11,920 bases of DNA from Actinobacteria bacterium 13_1_40CM_66_12 (lineage in GTDB: Bacteria; Chloroflexota; Dormibacteria; Dormibacterales; Dormibacteraceae): contig MNEW01000042.1 in the NCBI GenBank assembly GCA_001917895.1, forward strand, positions 1-11,920, read 5' to 3'. Positions within the stretch are counted from its first letter, which is position 1; every line of letters starts with the position of its first letter. Below are positions 1 through 7,859 of the stretch, in pieces. The position numbers and the translations under genes are program-made. Under the pieces are notes generated by a model. It was not told the origin of the DNA. It ran no database searches and saw only the letters and a list, made by a program, of their open reading frames with translations.

Positions 1-2077
1 CAAAACCTCCTTTCAGGATCAGGCGGCCTGACTCTTCCAGGGCCAGGCAGCCGATCTGTGCTGTCGAAGCCTTGGCCGCGCCGGCAAGCACCTGCTGCAG
101 CACCTGGTTGAGGTCGAGAGTGGAGGTGGCGGCCTGCAGCGCCTCCTGAAGGTTCTTCAGCTCCCAGATGCTGCGCTGGTTGTTGTCGTAAAGCTCAGCG
201 TTTCGTACCGCGACGACACCCTGGTTGCCGAGCGTGGCGAGCACGCGATTGTCGTCCGTCGTCCACTCGCGCTTCTTGACGTCGAACGCGGAGAGGGTGC
301 CCCAGAGTCGCCCGTCCTCGAGCATCGGGACGCAGATCGCGGCCTGAAGCCCATAGGCCACGAGGTCGGGCGGAGATTGCAGATCAAAGCTCGCTGAGAT
401 GTCGGGCACAGCCGTGGCTTTGCCGCGCAGCATCACAGCGCCGACGATGCCCTGCCCGTTTTGAAACTCGAGACCGTTGACCGCGGATGGAAAGCCGAGC
501 GACATGATCACCGACTGGTTCCCTTCAGGCGTGCTCCGGGTCAGCAGGCCGGCCGTGGCCCCGGTCACGCGTACAGCGGTCTCGAGCGTTTTCTGCTCCA
601 GGACCTTTGAGCCTTGCGTCACTGTCGTCAGTGCTTGCGAGACCTCGCCCAGCGCGTCGAGCGCGGTGTCGAGCTTGGAGGCCTGGCCGGTGGCCGCCTG
701 CAGGATGCGGGAGTTCTCGACCGCCACGCCGGCCATCGATCCGAGCTCGTCCAGTGCGGCGACGTCGCGCTGGCTGAAACCGGACGATCCGTTCCGCCCG
801 AGGCAGATGGCGCCGAGCACGCCATTCTGGGTCCGGATCGGGATCAAGGCTTCGTTGGCCGTGCCGCCTTCGGCCGATGGCTGCAGGCCGCTGAATATGC
901 CCTCGTCGGGCGTGACCAGGCTTCGAAGCACGGTCTCGCCGCCGCGGACCCTGGCCAGCGGACCTTCGATCGGCGAAGGTGCGAACGCCTCACCGGCGAA
1001 GACGAAGGTGTCGTCCGGCTGGAATAGCGCCACCCGCCCCGCGTCATAGCGGATGAGCTGAGTGCCCTTGTTGACGACCAGGTCGAGGACCTCCGTCATC
1101 GTCTTGCCGGACGCCTCTTTGACAAGCTCGTTCATGAGCGAATAGCGGGCCGATTCCTTCTGCGACATCGCCACTGCGTTGGCGCTTGCGAGCTGCGTTC
1201 CGGCCCGGAGCATCAAGGTCGTCGCCAGCCTCAGGTCGTCGTCGGTGAAGCCGCCAAGCTTGTTACCAAGCAGGATGAAGCCGCCGAAATGGTCGCCGAT
1301 CCGCATCGGAACGACGAGCAGATTCTCGACGTGGAGGTCGTCGGGGACGTAGTTCACGAGCTCGGTAAGCCCCGACTTGTCATCGCCGACGAACTCCTTG
1401 CCCGCCGCGATGGCGCTCAGAAGAGGACCCGAACCGATCCGGTTGACGGCCTGCGGGCGCATGCGGCCCAGCCCGAATCCAGGTGGCTGCGGCACGAACT
1501 GCTTGCCGTCGGACGACACCAGGTAGGTGCACGCGAATCCCGCCCTCATCTGGCCGGCGATGCTGGTGGTGAGGGCGGCGATGTCTCCAGGCCTTGTGCC
1601 CGTTGCGTCCGAGGTCGCGGCGAGAAACACGCGATGCTTCTGCTCGAGCTGGGCGGCCAGGGCCTCCATCTCATCGAGCTGGCGATGCAGCGCGTCCGTG
1701 AAGCTCTCGTAGGCGATGCTGCCGACGTAGCCGCCGAGCCCGAGGACGAGAAGGCCGCCGACGTCAAGGGGCAGCTGCCTGTCGGTCAGGTCGAAGTGGG
1801 CGGCGGCGACCGATGCGAGCACCGCGGCCGCCCCGAGTGGGACCGAGATCTTCCACCTGACGTTCATCGCGCCGGCCCCGATGGCGAGTAGGCCACCGAA
1901 GGCAGCGATCAGGGCGGCCTGACCGGAACGGCCGCTGACGTTCAGGGAAGCCCCGGCGAGCACCAGTACCGCGGCCGCGGCGGAGAATCCGACGCGGATC
2001 GCGAACGTCCCTCGTAACGAGTTCAATCGAGGCCCACTTGGCGCAAGTCTAGGAACTTGATCCCGAACTTGAGCCAC
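1..2077 (-). CDS. Membrane-anchored multi-GAF sensor protein (C-terminus beyond window)
   Basis: Translating the minus strand gives one uninterrupted frame of 692 codons from GTG 2077 to the left edge. Residues about 26-123 contain four hydrophobic stretches (about 26-46, 54-73, 77-94, 104-123), followed by a charged helical linker (about 124-148). GAF-like repeats follow at about 152-302, 307-459, 472-632 and from 642 on, each ending in a helix of the VAVENSRIL or VAVRNAELY type. GAF domains bind small ligands or chromophores and pass signals through helices to a kinase, cyclase or phosphatase; no such output domain is visible before the cut. The first GAF is the least typical. GTG 2077 has AGGAA six bases upstream; TTG 2026 (LNSLRGTFAIR) is the alternative start and would leave more room for a divergent promoter. 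It lies head to head with rel. Coding status is strong; the output type is unknown. Confidence 0.85.
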   Translation of the reverse strand, partial: MAQVRDQVPRLAPSGPRLNSLRGTFAIRVGFSAAAAVLVLAGASLNVSGRSGQAALIAAFGGLLAIGAGAMNVRWKISVPLGAAAVLASVAAAHFDLTDRQLPLDVGGLLVLGLGGYVGSIAYESFTDALHRQLDEMEALAAQLEQKHRVFLAATSDATGTRPGDIAALTTSIAGQMRAGFACTYLVSSDGKQFVPQPPGFGLGRMRPQAVNRIGSGPLLSAIAAGKEFVGDDKSGLTELVNYVPDDLHVENLLVVPMRIGDHFGGFILLGNKLGGFTDDDLRLATTLMLRAGTQLASANAVAMSQKESARYSLMNELVKEASGKTMTEVLDLVVNKGTQLIRYDAGRVALFQPDDTFVFAGEAFAPSPIEGPLARVRGGETVLRSLVTPDEGIFSGLQPSAEGGTANEALIPIRTQNGVLGAICLGRNGSSGFSQRDVAALDELGSMAGVAVENSRILQAATGQASKLDTALDALGEVSQALTTVTQGSKVLEQKTLETAVRVTGATAGLLTRSTPEGNQSVIMSLGFPSAVNGLEFQNGQGIVGAVMLRGKATAVPDISASFDLQSPPDLVAYGLQAAICVPMLEDGRLWGTLSAFDVKKREWTTDDNRVLATLGNQGVVAVRNAELYDNNQRSIWELKNLQEALQAATSTLDLNQVLQQVLAGAAKASTAQIGCLALEESGRLILKGGF

Positions 2078-2093
2078 GTCGGGTTCCTAAACT
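2050..2093. promoter_or_regulatory. Divergent regulatory region with direct and inverted repeats
   Basis: The sensor and rel are transcribed apart, with only 25 bases between GTG 2077 and GTG 2103. Here the octamer GAACTTGA occurs twice (2053-2060 and 2065-2072), 12 bases start to start. TAGGAA (2050-2055) and TTCCTA (2084-2089) form an inverted repeat that encloses a second one, CCCGA (2062-2066) and TCGGG (2079-2083). TAAACT (2088-2093) fits a TANNNT -10 element whose transcript would begin almost at the rel GTG, and no clear Shine-Dalgarno precedes that GTG, so rel could be leaderless. No convincing -35 was found. The repeats are seen directly; an operator role is inference. Confidence 0.35.
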
Positions 2094-2102
2094 CATAACC
2101 AC

Positions 2103-4232
2103 GTGACGGTTTCTGAGCTGCTCCGGGTTGCCGACCATCTCGAACCCAAGGACCGCGAGCTGGTCCGGAAGGCTTACGAGCGCGCAGCCATGGCCCATCG
2201 GGGTCAGCACCGCCTGTCGGGCGAGGACTACGTCAACCACCCCCTCGAGGTGGCGACCATCCTCGCCGACCTCCAGCTGGACGCCCAAACGCTTGCCGCG
2301 GCCCTTCTCCACGACACGGTGGAGGACACCGCGCTCACCGCCGAGGAGGTGGAGACCGAGTTCGGGCCTGAGGTCGCGCGACTGGTCGAGGGTGTCACCA
2401 AGCTCGGCCGGATTTCAATCCGCACCGACCAGCAGCAGCAGGCGGAGAACATCCGCAAGATGATGGTGGCGATGGCGGAGGACCTCCGCGTCGTCCTCAT
2501 CAAGCTGGCCGACCGCCTCCACAACATGCGCACGCTCGATCCGCTGCCGGAGGTCAAGCGACGCAAGATCTCACGCGAGACACTCGACATCTACGCCCCG
2601 CTTGCGCACCGCCTCGGCATCGGCCAGCTCAAGTGGGAGCTCGAAGACCTCGCCTTTCGCTACCTCGAGCCGGAGGCCTACGACGACGTTGTCAAGCGGA
2701 TCGCCCGCAAGCGTCAAGAGCGCGAAACGTTGGTTTCAGACCTGCGCGAGATCCTCGCGCGCGAGCTCGACAACGTGGGCATCAAGGCGGAGATCACGGG
2801 CCGGCCGAAACACATCTACTCGGTGTGGCAGAAGATGACCCGCGAGAAGAAGGACTTCTCGGAGATCTACGACCTGTCGGCGATTCGCGTCCAGGTGGAC
2901 TCTGTGCGCGATTGCTATGGAGTGCTCGGCGTGGTCCACTCGCTGTGGAAGCCGGTTCCCGGCCGGTTCAAGGACTACATCGCAATGCCCAAGTCCAACG
3001 GCTACCAGTCGCTGCACACGACGGTGATCACGCACACCGGGGAGCCGATCGAGATCCAGATCCGCACCCACGAGATGCACCGTATCGCTGAATTCGGCGT
3101 GGCCGCCCACTGGACCTACAAAGAAGGCGGGAAGGACGCGAGCTTCGACCAGAAGCTGTCGTGGCTCCGAAGCCTGCTCGAATGGCAGAACGAGATTGGG
3201 GATTCGGAGTCTTTCCTCGACACAGTCAAGGTCGACCTCTTCCAGGACGAGGTCTACGTGTTCACCCCGAAGGGCGACGTCCTCAACCTACCCGCGGACT
3301 CGACCCCGGTCGACTTCGCGTATCGCATTCACACCGAGGTCGGGCACCGATGCATCGGCGCCAAGGTCAACGGCCGGATGGTGCCGCTGGACTATGAGCT
3401 GCAGAACGGCGAGATCGTCGAGATCCTCACTTCCAAGGGACCGCACGGCCCGAGTCGCGACTGGCTGAACTTCGTCAAGAGCGCATCGGCCAAGGAGCGG
3501 ATCCGCAAGTGGTTCAAGAGCCAGCGCCGCGAAGAGAACGTCGCCAAGGGGCGCGACCTGCTCGACAAGGAGCTCCACCGCATGCACCGCGTAAGCCTCG
3601 CGGACCTGCCGGACACCAAGTTGGTCGAGATCGCCGGCATGCACAAGTTCCCGGCCGTCGACGACTTCCTCGCGGCGATCGGATACGGAGACCTGTCCCC
3701 TCACTCGGTCGTCATGCGCATGTCTCTGACGCCGGACGGCGCCGGTGGGGACCTGCGCGCCATCCCGCTCATCCCCAACGTGCAGCCCACACCCCGCGTG
3801 CTGGTGCGGGGGGAGAAGGGGATCCTGACCAAGATCGCGCCGTGCTGCCAGCCAGTGCCCGGCGACGCCATCGTCGGCTACACGACGCGAGGGCGCGGAG
3901 TGACGGTGCACCGCGTCGACTGCATCAACGCGGTCAATGCCCAGGACCAGGCTCGAGTCGTGCCCGTCGATTGGGACTCCGACGCGACTCACATCTATCC
4001 GGTCGACATCAAGATCGAGGCCTGGGACAGGCAGGGCCTGCTCCGCGACATCGCCACCGTCGTGGCCGAGAACCGGGTCAACATGTCAGCGCTCGAGGTG
4101 CACGTATACGACGACAAGACCGCGGTGGTTTCCGCGACGGTGGAAATCGACTCCCTGGCGCAGCTCTCTCGATTGATGGAGAAGCTCGAAGGCGTGAAGG
4201 ACGTCCACACGGTCGCGCGCGAAGCGTCGTGA
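2103..4232 (+). CDS. rel: Rel: bifunctional (p)ppGpp synthetase/hydrolase
   Basis: A 709-residue RelA/SpoT homologue, close to the usual length of long Rel proteins. The HD hydrolase domain keeps its metal-site residues: H46 (NHP), H70-D71 (LLHDTVEDT) and D137 (LADRLHN). The synthetase domain has RPKHIYSVWQKM from R234, and RFKD at 288-291. RFKD is the signature of bifunctional enzymes; RelA-only synthetases carry ExDD instead. TGS follows at about 384-445 (VYVFTPKGDV), then the helical region, a zinc-finger-like part with C581-C582 (APCCQPVPGD), and ACT from about 631 to the end. It should both make and degrade the alarmone at the ribosome in the stringent response. GTG 2103 is the only start downstream of the in-frame TAA at 2088. 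Its stop overlaps the next gene by four bases, so it heads an operon. Confidence 0.97.
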   Translation: MTVSELLRVADHLEPKDRELVRKAYERAAMAHRGQHRLSGEDYVNHPLEVATILADLQLDAQTLAAALLHDTVEDTALTAEEVETEFGPEVARLVEGVTKLGRISIRTDQQQQAENIRKMMVAMAEDLRVVLIKLADRLHNMRTLDPLPEVKRRKISRETLDIYAPLAHRLGIGQLKWELEDLAFRYLEPEAYDDVVKRIARKRQERETLVSDLREILARELDNVGIKAEITGRPKHIYSVWQKMTREKKDFSEIYDLSAIRVQVDSVRDCYGVLGVVHSLWKPVPGRFKDYIAMPKSNGYQSLHTTVITHTGEPIEIQIRTHEMHRIAEFGVAAHWTYKEGGKDASFDQKLSWLRSLLEWQNEIGDSESFLDTVKVDLFQDEVYVFTPKGDVLNLPADSTPVDFAYRIHTEVGHRCIGAKVNGRMVPLDYELQNGEIVEILTSKGPHGPSRDWLNFVKSASAKERIRKWFKSQRREENVAKGRDLLDKELHRMHRVSLADLPDTKLVEIAGMHKFPAVDDFLAAIGYGDLSPHSVVMRMSLTPDGAGGDLRAIPLIPNVQPTPRVLVRGEKGILTKIAPCCQPVPGDAIVGYTTRGRGVTVHRVDCINAVNAQDQARVVPVDWDSDATHIYPVDIKIEAWDRQGLLRDIATVVAENRVNMSALEVHVYDDKTAVVSATVEIDSLAQLSRLMEKLEGVKDVHTVAREAS

Positions 4233-5242
4233 GCAAAAGCGGATCACACACGATCGATCTCGAGGTGCCGCCGCTCGAGGTCTGGAAGGTTTTGGTCGCA
4301 CCTGGCCGGCGCGACTGGTATTACCGCCTCACACCAGAGGGAGACTTCACACCCGGCGGCCACATCCGCTGGGTTGACGTGCGCGGCGAGTTCGTCGAGG
4401 AGTCGGACGTGGCCGTCGTTGAACCGCCGCGCCGCCTCGTGCTTCGCAGCAGGTTCCTGTTTGCTCCCCCGTTCGCGGCCGCGGCCCCTCACGAGGTGAC
4501 GTGGGACTTGTCAGCCACTGGGGGCGGCTCCCAGATTCGCGTGTCTTGGATCGCGGAAGACGGTGTCCACAGCCTTATGAAGTCGGAGGGCGGTGCACAG
4601 TTGCAAGGCTTGCGGCTGGCGGCTGATCCCACCGCGCGCGCCGAGCTCGAGCGGCTGCCGGACATTGGAGAGGTGGAGGTCGTCGATGTCACGCCCGACC
4701 AGTTGCCCGCGTATCAGCATTTCTTCGACAAGGTCGCATTTCGCGATTTTCCCGCCTGGCAGAGCTGCTACTGCATGGAGACGCACCGAACACAGAGCGA
4801 TGAAGAGTGGGCTGTCCGCGCCGCCGAGGACAACCGACGTGACATGTCGGATTCGATCGAGCACGGCAGAGTCACCGCCCTCCTCGCTTTCGCCGGCGGC
4901 GAGCCCGTGGGTTGGTGCAACTACGGTGATACCACGCACCTGCACGGCGTGATGAGCCGCTTCAAGCTCCAGCCGGCCGACCATGAAGGTATTGGCTCAG
5001 TCGCCTGTTTTGTGATCGCCGCCCCCTACCGTGGTCACGGCGTGGCCTCGAAGCTTCTGCAGGTCGCGATCGAACGGCTCCGCGCACGCGGCCTGCGGGC
5101 CGTCGAGGCCTACCCTTCGAGGGAATCCGACGACTCCGCTCAGTCGAACTACCGCGGACCGCTCGACATGTACTTGCGTGCGGGCTTCGAGCCGTATCGC
5201 GAGCTCGAGCGCCACGTCGTCGTTCGGAAAGTCCTCGCCTGA
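4229..5242 (+). CDS. SRPBCC-GNAT fusion protein (putative N-acetyltransferase)
   Basis: A 337-residue protein starting at GTG 4229, inside the rel stop (GTGA overlap), which implies translational coupling. The open frame extends much further upstream, but that part is out-of-frame rel sequence. Residues about 1-140 resemble the SRPBCC/AHSA1 helix-grip fold: a start like HTIDLEVPPLEVWKVL, a DFTPGGHIRW strand, then EEDGVHSLMKSEGG-like C-terminal helix features. Residues about 150-337 are a GNAT domain. Its acetyl-CoA loop is YRGHGVASKLL (R268-G271), followed by a C-terminal MYLRAGFEPY strand-loop. A CYC pair (C180, C182) precedes the core, as seen in one GNAT subgroup. SRPBCC domains bind hydrophobic ligands and GNATs acetylate amines; the substrate is unknown. 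There is no stop or start between the halves, so this is a true fusion in this sequence. Confidence 0.9.
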   Translation: MSKSGSHTIDLEVPPLEVWKVLVAPGRRDWYYRLTPEGDFTPGGHIRWVDVRGEFVEESDVAVVEPPRRLVLRSRFLFAPPFAAAAPHEVTWDLSATGGGSQIRVSWIAEDGVHSLMKSEGGAQLQGLRLAADPTARAELERLPDIGEVEVVDVTPDQLPAYQHFFDKVAFRDFPAWQSCYCMETHRTQSDEEWAVRAAEDNRRDMSDSIEHGRVTALLAFAGGEPVGWCNYGDTTHLHGVMSRFKLQPADHEGIGSVACFVIAAPYRGHGVASKLLQVAIERLRARGLRAVEAYPSRESDDSAQSNYRGPLDMYLRAGFEPYRELERHVVVRKVLA

Positions 5243-5865
5243 AAGTCCGCATCACGGCCACAGCCGACCGCAGGTTCGGCACCAACTCGTACCTGGTCGA
5301 GGACGAGGCCACACATGACGCGATCGTGATCGACGCCAACTTCGAGCCCGAGCTGATGCTTCAGCTGATCCGCGAGCGCGGCGCGAACGTCAAGGCGATC
5401 GTGCTGACTCATACCGATGTCGACCATATCGCGGGACTGGCGGAGCTGATCAAGGCGCTGGGCCCGGTGCCGGTGGCAGTCCATCACGCCGAGCGCGATG
5501 TGATCGTCGAGGGCCGCTCGCTGCGTCGCGAGTTCTCGGTCGAGGGGCCGCGCATCGACAACGTCGTGAGCCTGAGCCCGGGCACACCATTCAAAGCCGG
5601 TTCCGTCGTGCTCGACGTCCTCCACACCCCGGGCCACAGCCCCGGTGGCGTCTCACTCCGGATCGGCGACGCAGTGTTCACAGGCGATGCGCTCTTCGCG
5701 GGCTCGGTCGGCCGCTCCGACTTCCGCAACTCCGATGGCCGCGCGCTGCTTGAGGGGATCAGAACCCAGCTGCTGTCTATGCCAGATGAGGTCGACGTTT
5801 ACAGCGGCCATGGGCCGGCAACCACGATCGGTCAGGAGAAGCGGACTAACCCTTTCCTCAACTAG
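5239..5865 (+). CDS. Metallo-beta-lactamase-fold hydrolase (glyoxalase II-like), CTG start
   Basis: A 208-residue MBL-fold protein. The first strand, VRITATADRRFGTNSYLVED, is typical of the family, but it lies upstream of the only conventional start (GTG 5326). The frame upstream has no ATG, GTG or TTG. CTG 5239 overlaps the previous stop (CTGA) and has GGAAAG seven bases before it, so it is the best start. Metal-site motifs: THTDVDH with H58, D60, D62 and H63; H133 in TPGHSPGG; D150 in FTGDALF; H191 in SGHGP. In the first motif Asp stands where the classic HxHxDH has His. Glyoxalase II-like hydrolases cleave thioesters, lactones or related esters with two metals; the substrate here cannot be told. 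As I recall, an MBL gene near rel also occurs in Firmicutes and actinobacteria (often with hisS), so the linkage may be old. Confidence 0.92.
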   Translation: MKVRITATADRRFGTNSYLVEDEATHDAIVIDANFEPELMLQLIRERGANVKAIVLTHTDVDHIAGLAELIKALGPVPVAVHHAERDVIVEGRSLRREFSVEGPRIDNVVSLSPGTPFKAGSVVLDVLHTPGHSPGGVSLRIGDAVFTGDALFAGSVGRSDFRNSDGRALLEGIRTQLLSMPDEVDVYSGHGPATTIGQEKRTNPFLN

Positions 5866-5867
5866 CC

Positions 5868-5916
5868 ATCCGGTTCCGCGCGTCTTGATCCAAACGCGCT
5901 AATGGAACAACTGGAT
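5868..5916. terminator. Imperfect hairpin between convergent genes (candidate bidirectional terminator)
   Basis: Nested complementary arms: ATCC (5868-5871) with GGAT (5913-5916), GTTCC (5873-5877) with GGAAC (5904-5908), and GCGCGT (5878-5883) with ACGCGC (5894-5899) around a 10-base loop. It sits just after the hydrolase stop and about 37 bases past the tadC stop, where two converging transcripts must end. No U-tract follows on either strand, so it is not a classical intrinsic terminator. The structure is seen directly; its role is inferred. Confidence 0.4.
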
Positions 5917-5929
5917 TCCGCACGTCTTG
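5874..5929. repeat. Short imperfect direct repeat in the convergent gap
   Basis: TTCCGCGCGTCTTG (5874-5887) recurs as TTCCGCACGTCTTG (5916-5929), 13 of 14 bases identical and 42 bases apart. The second copy runs into the perfect 10-base palindrome CTTGCGCAAG (5926-5935). The repeat overlaps the candidate hairpin. It may be a duplicated processing or binding site, or chance in GC-rich sequence; no function is visible. Confidence 0.4.
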
Positions 5930-5952
5930 CGCAAGCGAAGCGAAACGCGACG

Positions 5953-6885
5953 CTATTTGTGGCTCGCGATGCTCAGCACGACGAGCAGCGCCGGACCGAG
6001 AAGAATCAGCCACAACGTCGGAAAAACGCAGCCCACGGTGGGGAGGAGGATCTTCAGCGAGGCCCGCGCCGCCTCGACCCGGATCTTGAGCCTGCGCTTG
6101 ACGCGCATCTGCGCGGCGTGCGCCGCGATGGTGCGCGCGATGGGCACGCCCGTGCGCTCCGCGTGGAGGATGGAGCGGACCAGCGCAGTGAAGTCCTCGA
6201 CCTCGGTCGCCTCGGCCATCTCGATCAGCGCGTCGGCCCTCGGGCGCCCGAGCTCCATCTCGCGCAGGGCCCGCGCGACCAGGAGCGTGAGTGGTCCTTC
6301 CTGGTGGCGCACGAGCTGCTCCAGCGCGCGATCAAGCCCGAGACCGGCCTCCATGCTGATTGCCACCACGTCGAGCGCGTTGGGGAGAGCAGCCTCGATC
6401 TCGGCGCGGCGCTCGCGCACGAGCTGGTCGAGCCAGAGGACTGGCAGATAAAAGCCGATCGCGAAGCCACCGACCAGAAAGACGCCGATCGCGAACGTGG
6501 ATCCGACGAGCACTCCCAGCGCGGTGCCAATGGTGCCGAGCGCGGCGCCGGCGGCGATGCGCAGCGTCTGCACGCCCGCCGGGTCGAGACCGAATGGGTT
6601 GCCGGCGAAATCGAGCTCACGCTGAAAGGTCGCCGCCTGAGCGGCGGGAGTCAGGCGGTTCATCTGTTTGGCGAGCCAGCGGCGTGCCGGCGCGGTCAGC
6701 CTCTCGCCCAGAGGCTTCTCCAGCTCGAGGGCGATCGCGCTCTGTCCCAGGCCGAGCTCCTGGCGGGCCAAGCGCTGGCGCGCGAGCGTCGTCGCATCGC
6801 CTGATTGCGAGCTCCTCACTCCGGCAGCGACGAGCCACACCCCGGCGGCTGCGGCCAGCCCGATGATGAGGGGCAGCAGGTTCAT
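5953..6885 (-). CDS. tadC: TadC-like inner-membrane platform protein (type II secretion F family)
   Basis: A 310-residue protein. A transmembrane helix sits at about 3-22, a soluble stretch follows, then paired hydrophobic segments at about 107-150 (ending FAIGFYLPVLWL). The T2SSF domain spans about 160-285, with the family's ALPNALDVVAISMEAGLGLD helix start and the EFTAL/ERTGVPIARTI-type second half; a C-terminal helix covers about 282-306. TadB and TadC form the cytoplasmic-membrane platform on which the Tad motor ATPase acts. ATG 6885 overlaps the tadB stop as ATGA, implying coupled translation. It is the last gene of the leftward operon and ends at TAG 5953-5955, facing the MBL gene. TadC rather than TadB is chosen from gene order and its resemblance; both belong to one family. 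Confidence 0.92.
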   Translation of the reverse strand: MNLLPLIIGLAAAAGVWLVAAGVRSSQSGDATTLARQRLARQELGLGQSAIALELEKPLGERLTAPARRWLAKQMNRLTPAAQAATFQRELDFAGNPFGLDPAGVQTLRIAAGAALGTIGTALGVLVGSTFAIGVFLVGGFAIGFYLPVLWLDQLVRERRAEIEAALPNALDVVAISMEAGLGLDRALEQLVRHQEGPLTLLVARALREMELGRPRADALIEMAEATEVEDFTALVRSILHAERTGVPIARTIAAHAAQMRVKRRLKIRVEAARASLKILLPTVGCVFPTLWLILLGPALLVVLSIASHK

Positions 6886-7835
6886 GCGATCGCCGTGATG
6901 CGCCGGATGATGACGTTGCCGATGACCAGCAAGGCGGCCGCCAAACCCAGGATCACCCAGCCCAGCGGGTTGACGAACATCGGGCGGAAATAATCGGGAA
7001 CGAGGAAGAACAGCAGCCCGCCGGCGGCCACGGGTAGGAGTGTGATGATCAGGCTCGAGGCCCTCGACTGAGCGGTCGCGGCCATGATCTCCTCGCGCAT
7101 CTCGGCGCGCTGGCGCATGGTGTCGGCGAGTGTGATCAGGATCGCCGGCAGGTCGCCGCCCACCGCGTGCTGAATCGTGATCACCATCACGATCAAGCGA
7201 AGGTCCGAGCTGCCCATCCGCTTCACCATGTTGCTGAGAGCGTTCTCCACCGACGCGCCGAGCTCGACCTCACGCTGCGCAAGCCGGAACTCTTCGTCGA
7301 CCGGCGGTCCTGCGTTCTCGGTCACCGCACCTAGCGACTGCGCTACCGACTGGCCCGCCTTCATGGAGTTGGCGATGAGCTCCATGGCCCGCGGGAGGCC
7401 GGCCTCGAACATGCGCAGCCGGTGGCCGCGGCGGTTGCGCAAGTAGAGAGCGGGGAGGAGGTAGCCGATCACCGCAAGCACCGGAACCGCCAGGCTGACG
7501 TTGAAGCGCGCATATGCGATCAGCGCGAAGACCAGCGCCGCGCCGAGCTGCAAGATGCGGAATTCGTACGGCCGGAGCTGCAGGTCGGCGCTCGCGAGAT
7601 CAGCGGCCAAGGCATTGGGCGCCTGCTGGGTCGCGATCCAGACCGGAGCTCCGGTGGGCTCGAACCGCCGGCGCAACTGCTCCCGTACATCGGCGAGGGT
7701 GCGGTAGGTGACGCGGGCGCCCGGGCCTCCGGTCTCGGCCTCGGTGATGGCGCGGTCGCGGGCGACGATGCCGTAGACGACGAGCATCACGCCGAACGCA
7801 GCCGCGACAGCGACGAGCACGATCAGCCAGCCCAC
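6882..7835 (-). CDS. tadB: TadB-like inner-membrane platform protein (type II secretion F family)
   Basis: A 317-residue protein beginning at GTG 7835 with GAGG nine bases upstream. Predicted helices: about 2-24, a double segment at about 90-130 (ILQLGAALVFALIAYARF, then LLPALYL), and two C-terminal helices at about 265-285 and 290-312. Between them lies the T2SSF domain, opening with GLPRAMELIANSMKAGQS and closing with AVGGDLPAILITLADTMRQR. Family members form the membrane base of Tad/Flp pilus machines together with TadC. The gene starts 24 bases after the cpaB stop and overlaps tadC by four bases. The gene normally found just upstream, the TadA/CpaF ATPase, is not there. Confidence 0.93.
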   Translation of the reverse strand: MGWLIVLVAVAAAFGVMLVVYGIVARDRAITEAETGGPGARVTYRTLADVREQLRRRFEPTGAPVWIATQQAPNALAADLASADLQLRPYEFRILQLGAALVFALIAYARFNVSLAVPVLAVIGYLLPALYLRNRRGHRLRMFEAGLPRAMELIANSMKAGQSVAQSLGAVTENAGPPVDEEFRLAQREVELGASVENALSNMVKRMGSSDLRLIVMVITIQHAVGGDLPAILITLADTMRQRAEMREEIMAATAQSRASSLIITLLPVAAGGLLFFLVPDYFRPMFVNPLGWVILGLAAALLVIGNVIIRRITAIA

Positions 7836-7859
7836 GTCTACGGCCTCACGAGGCGATCA

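Noticed and set aside
477..1891. Plus-strand frames at 477-1049, 614-1027 and 1289-1891
   Set aside because: All are antisense shadows of the multi-GAF sensor, whose frame on the minus strand is continuous and shows domain signatures.
3288..3992. A 234-codon minus-strand open frame
   Set aside because: Antisense to the TGS-to-zinc-finger part of rel, which is unambiguous; no independent features.
3509..4228. Upstream extension of the SRPBCC-GNAT frame to 3509
   Set aside because: It overlaps the Rel C-terminus in another frame and has shadow composition; the SRPBCC homology begins just after GTG 4229.
5902..6804. A 300-codon plus-strand open frame
   Set aside because: It is fully antisense to tadC, rich in Arg/Glu/Ala/Gln with no domain pattern, and the opposite strand encodes a clear T2SSF protein.
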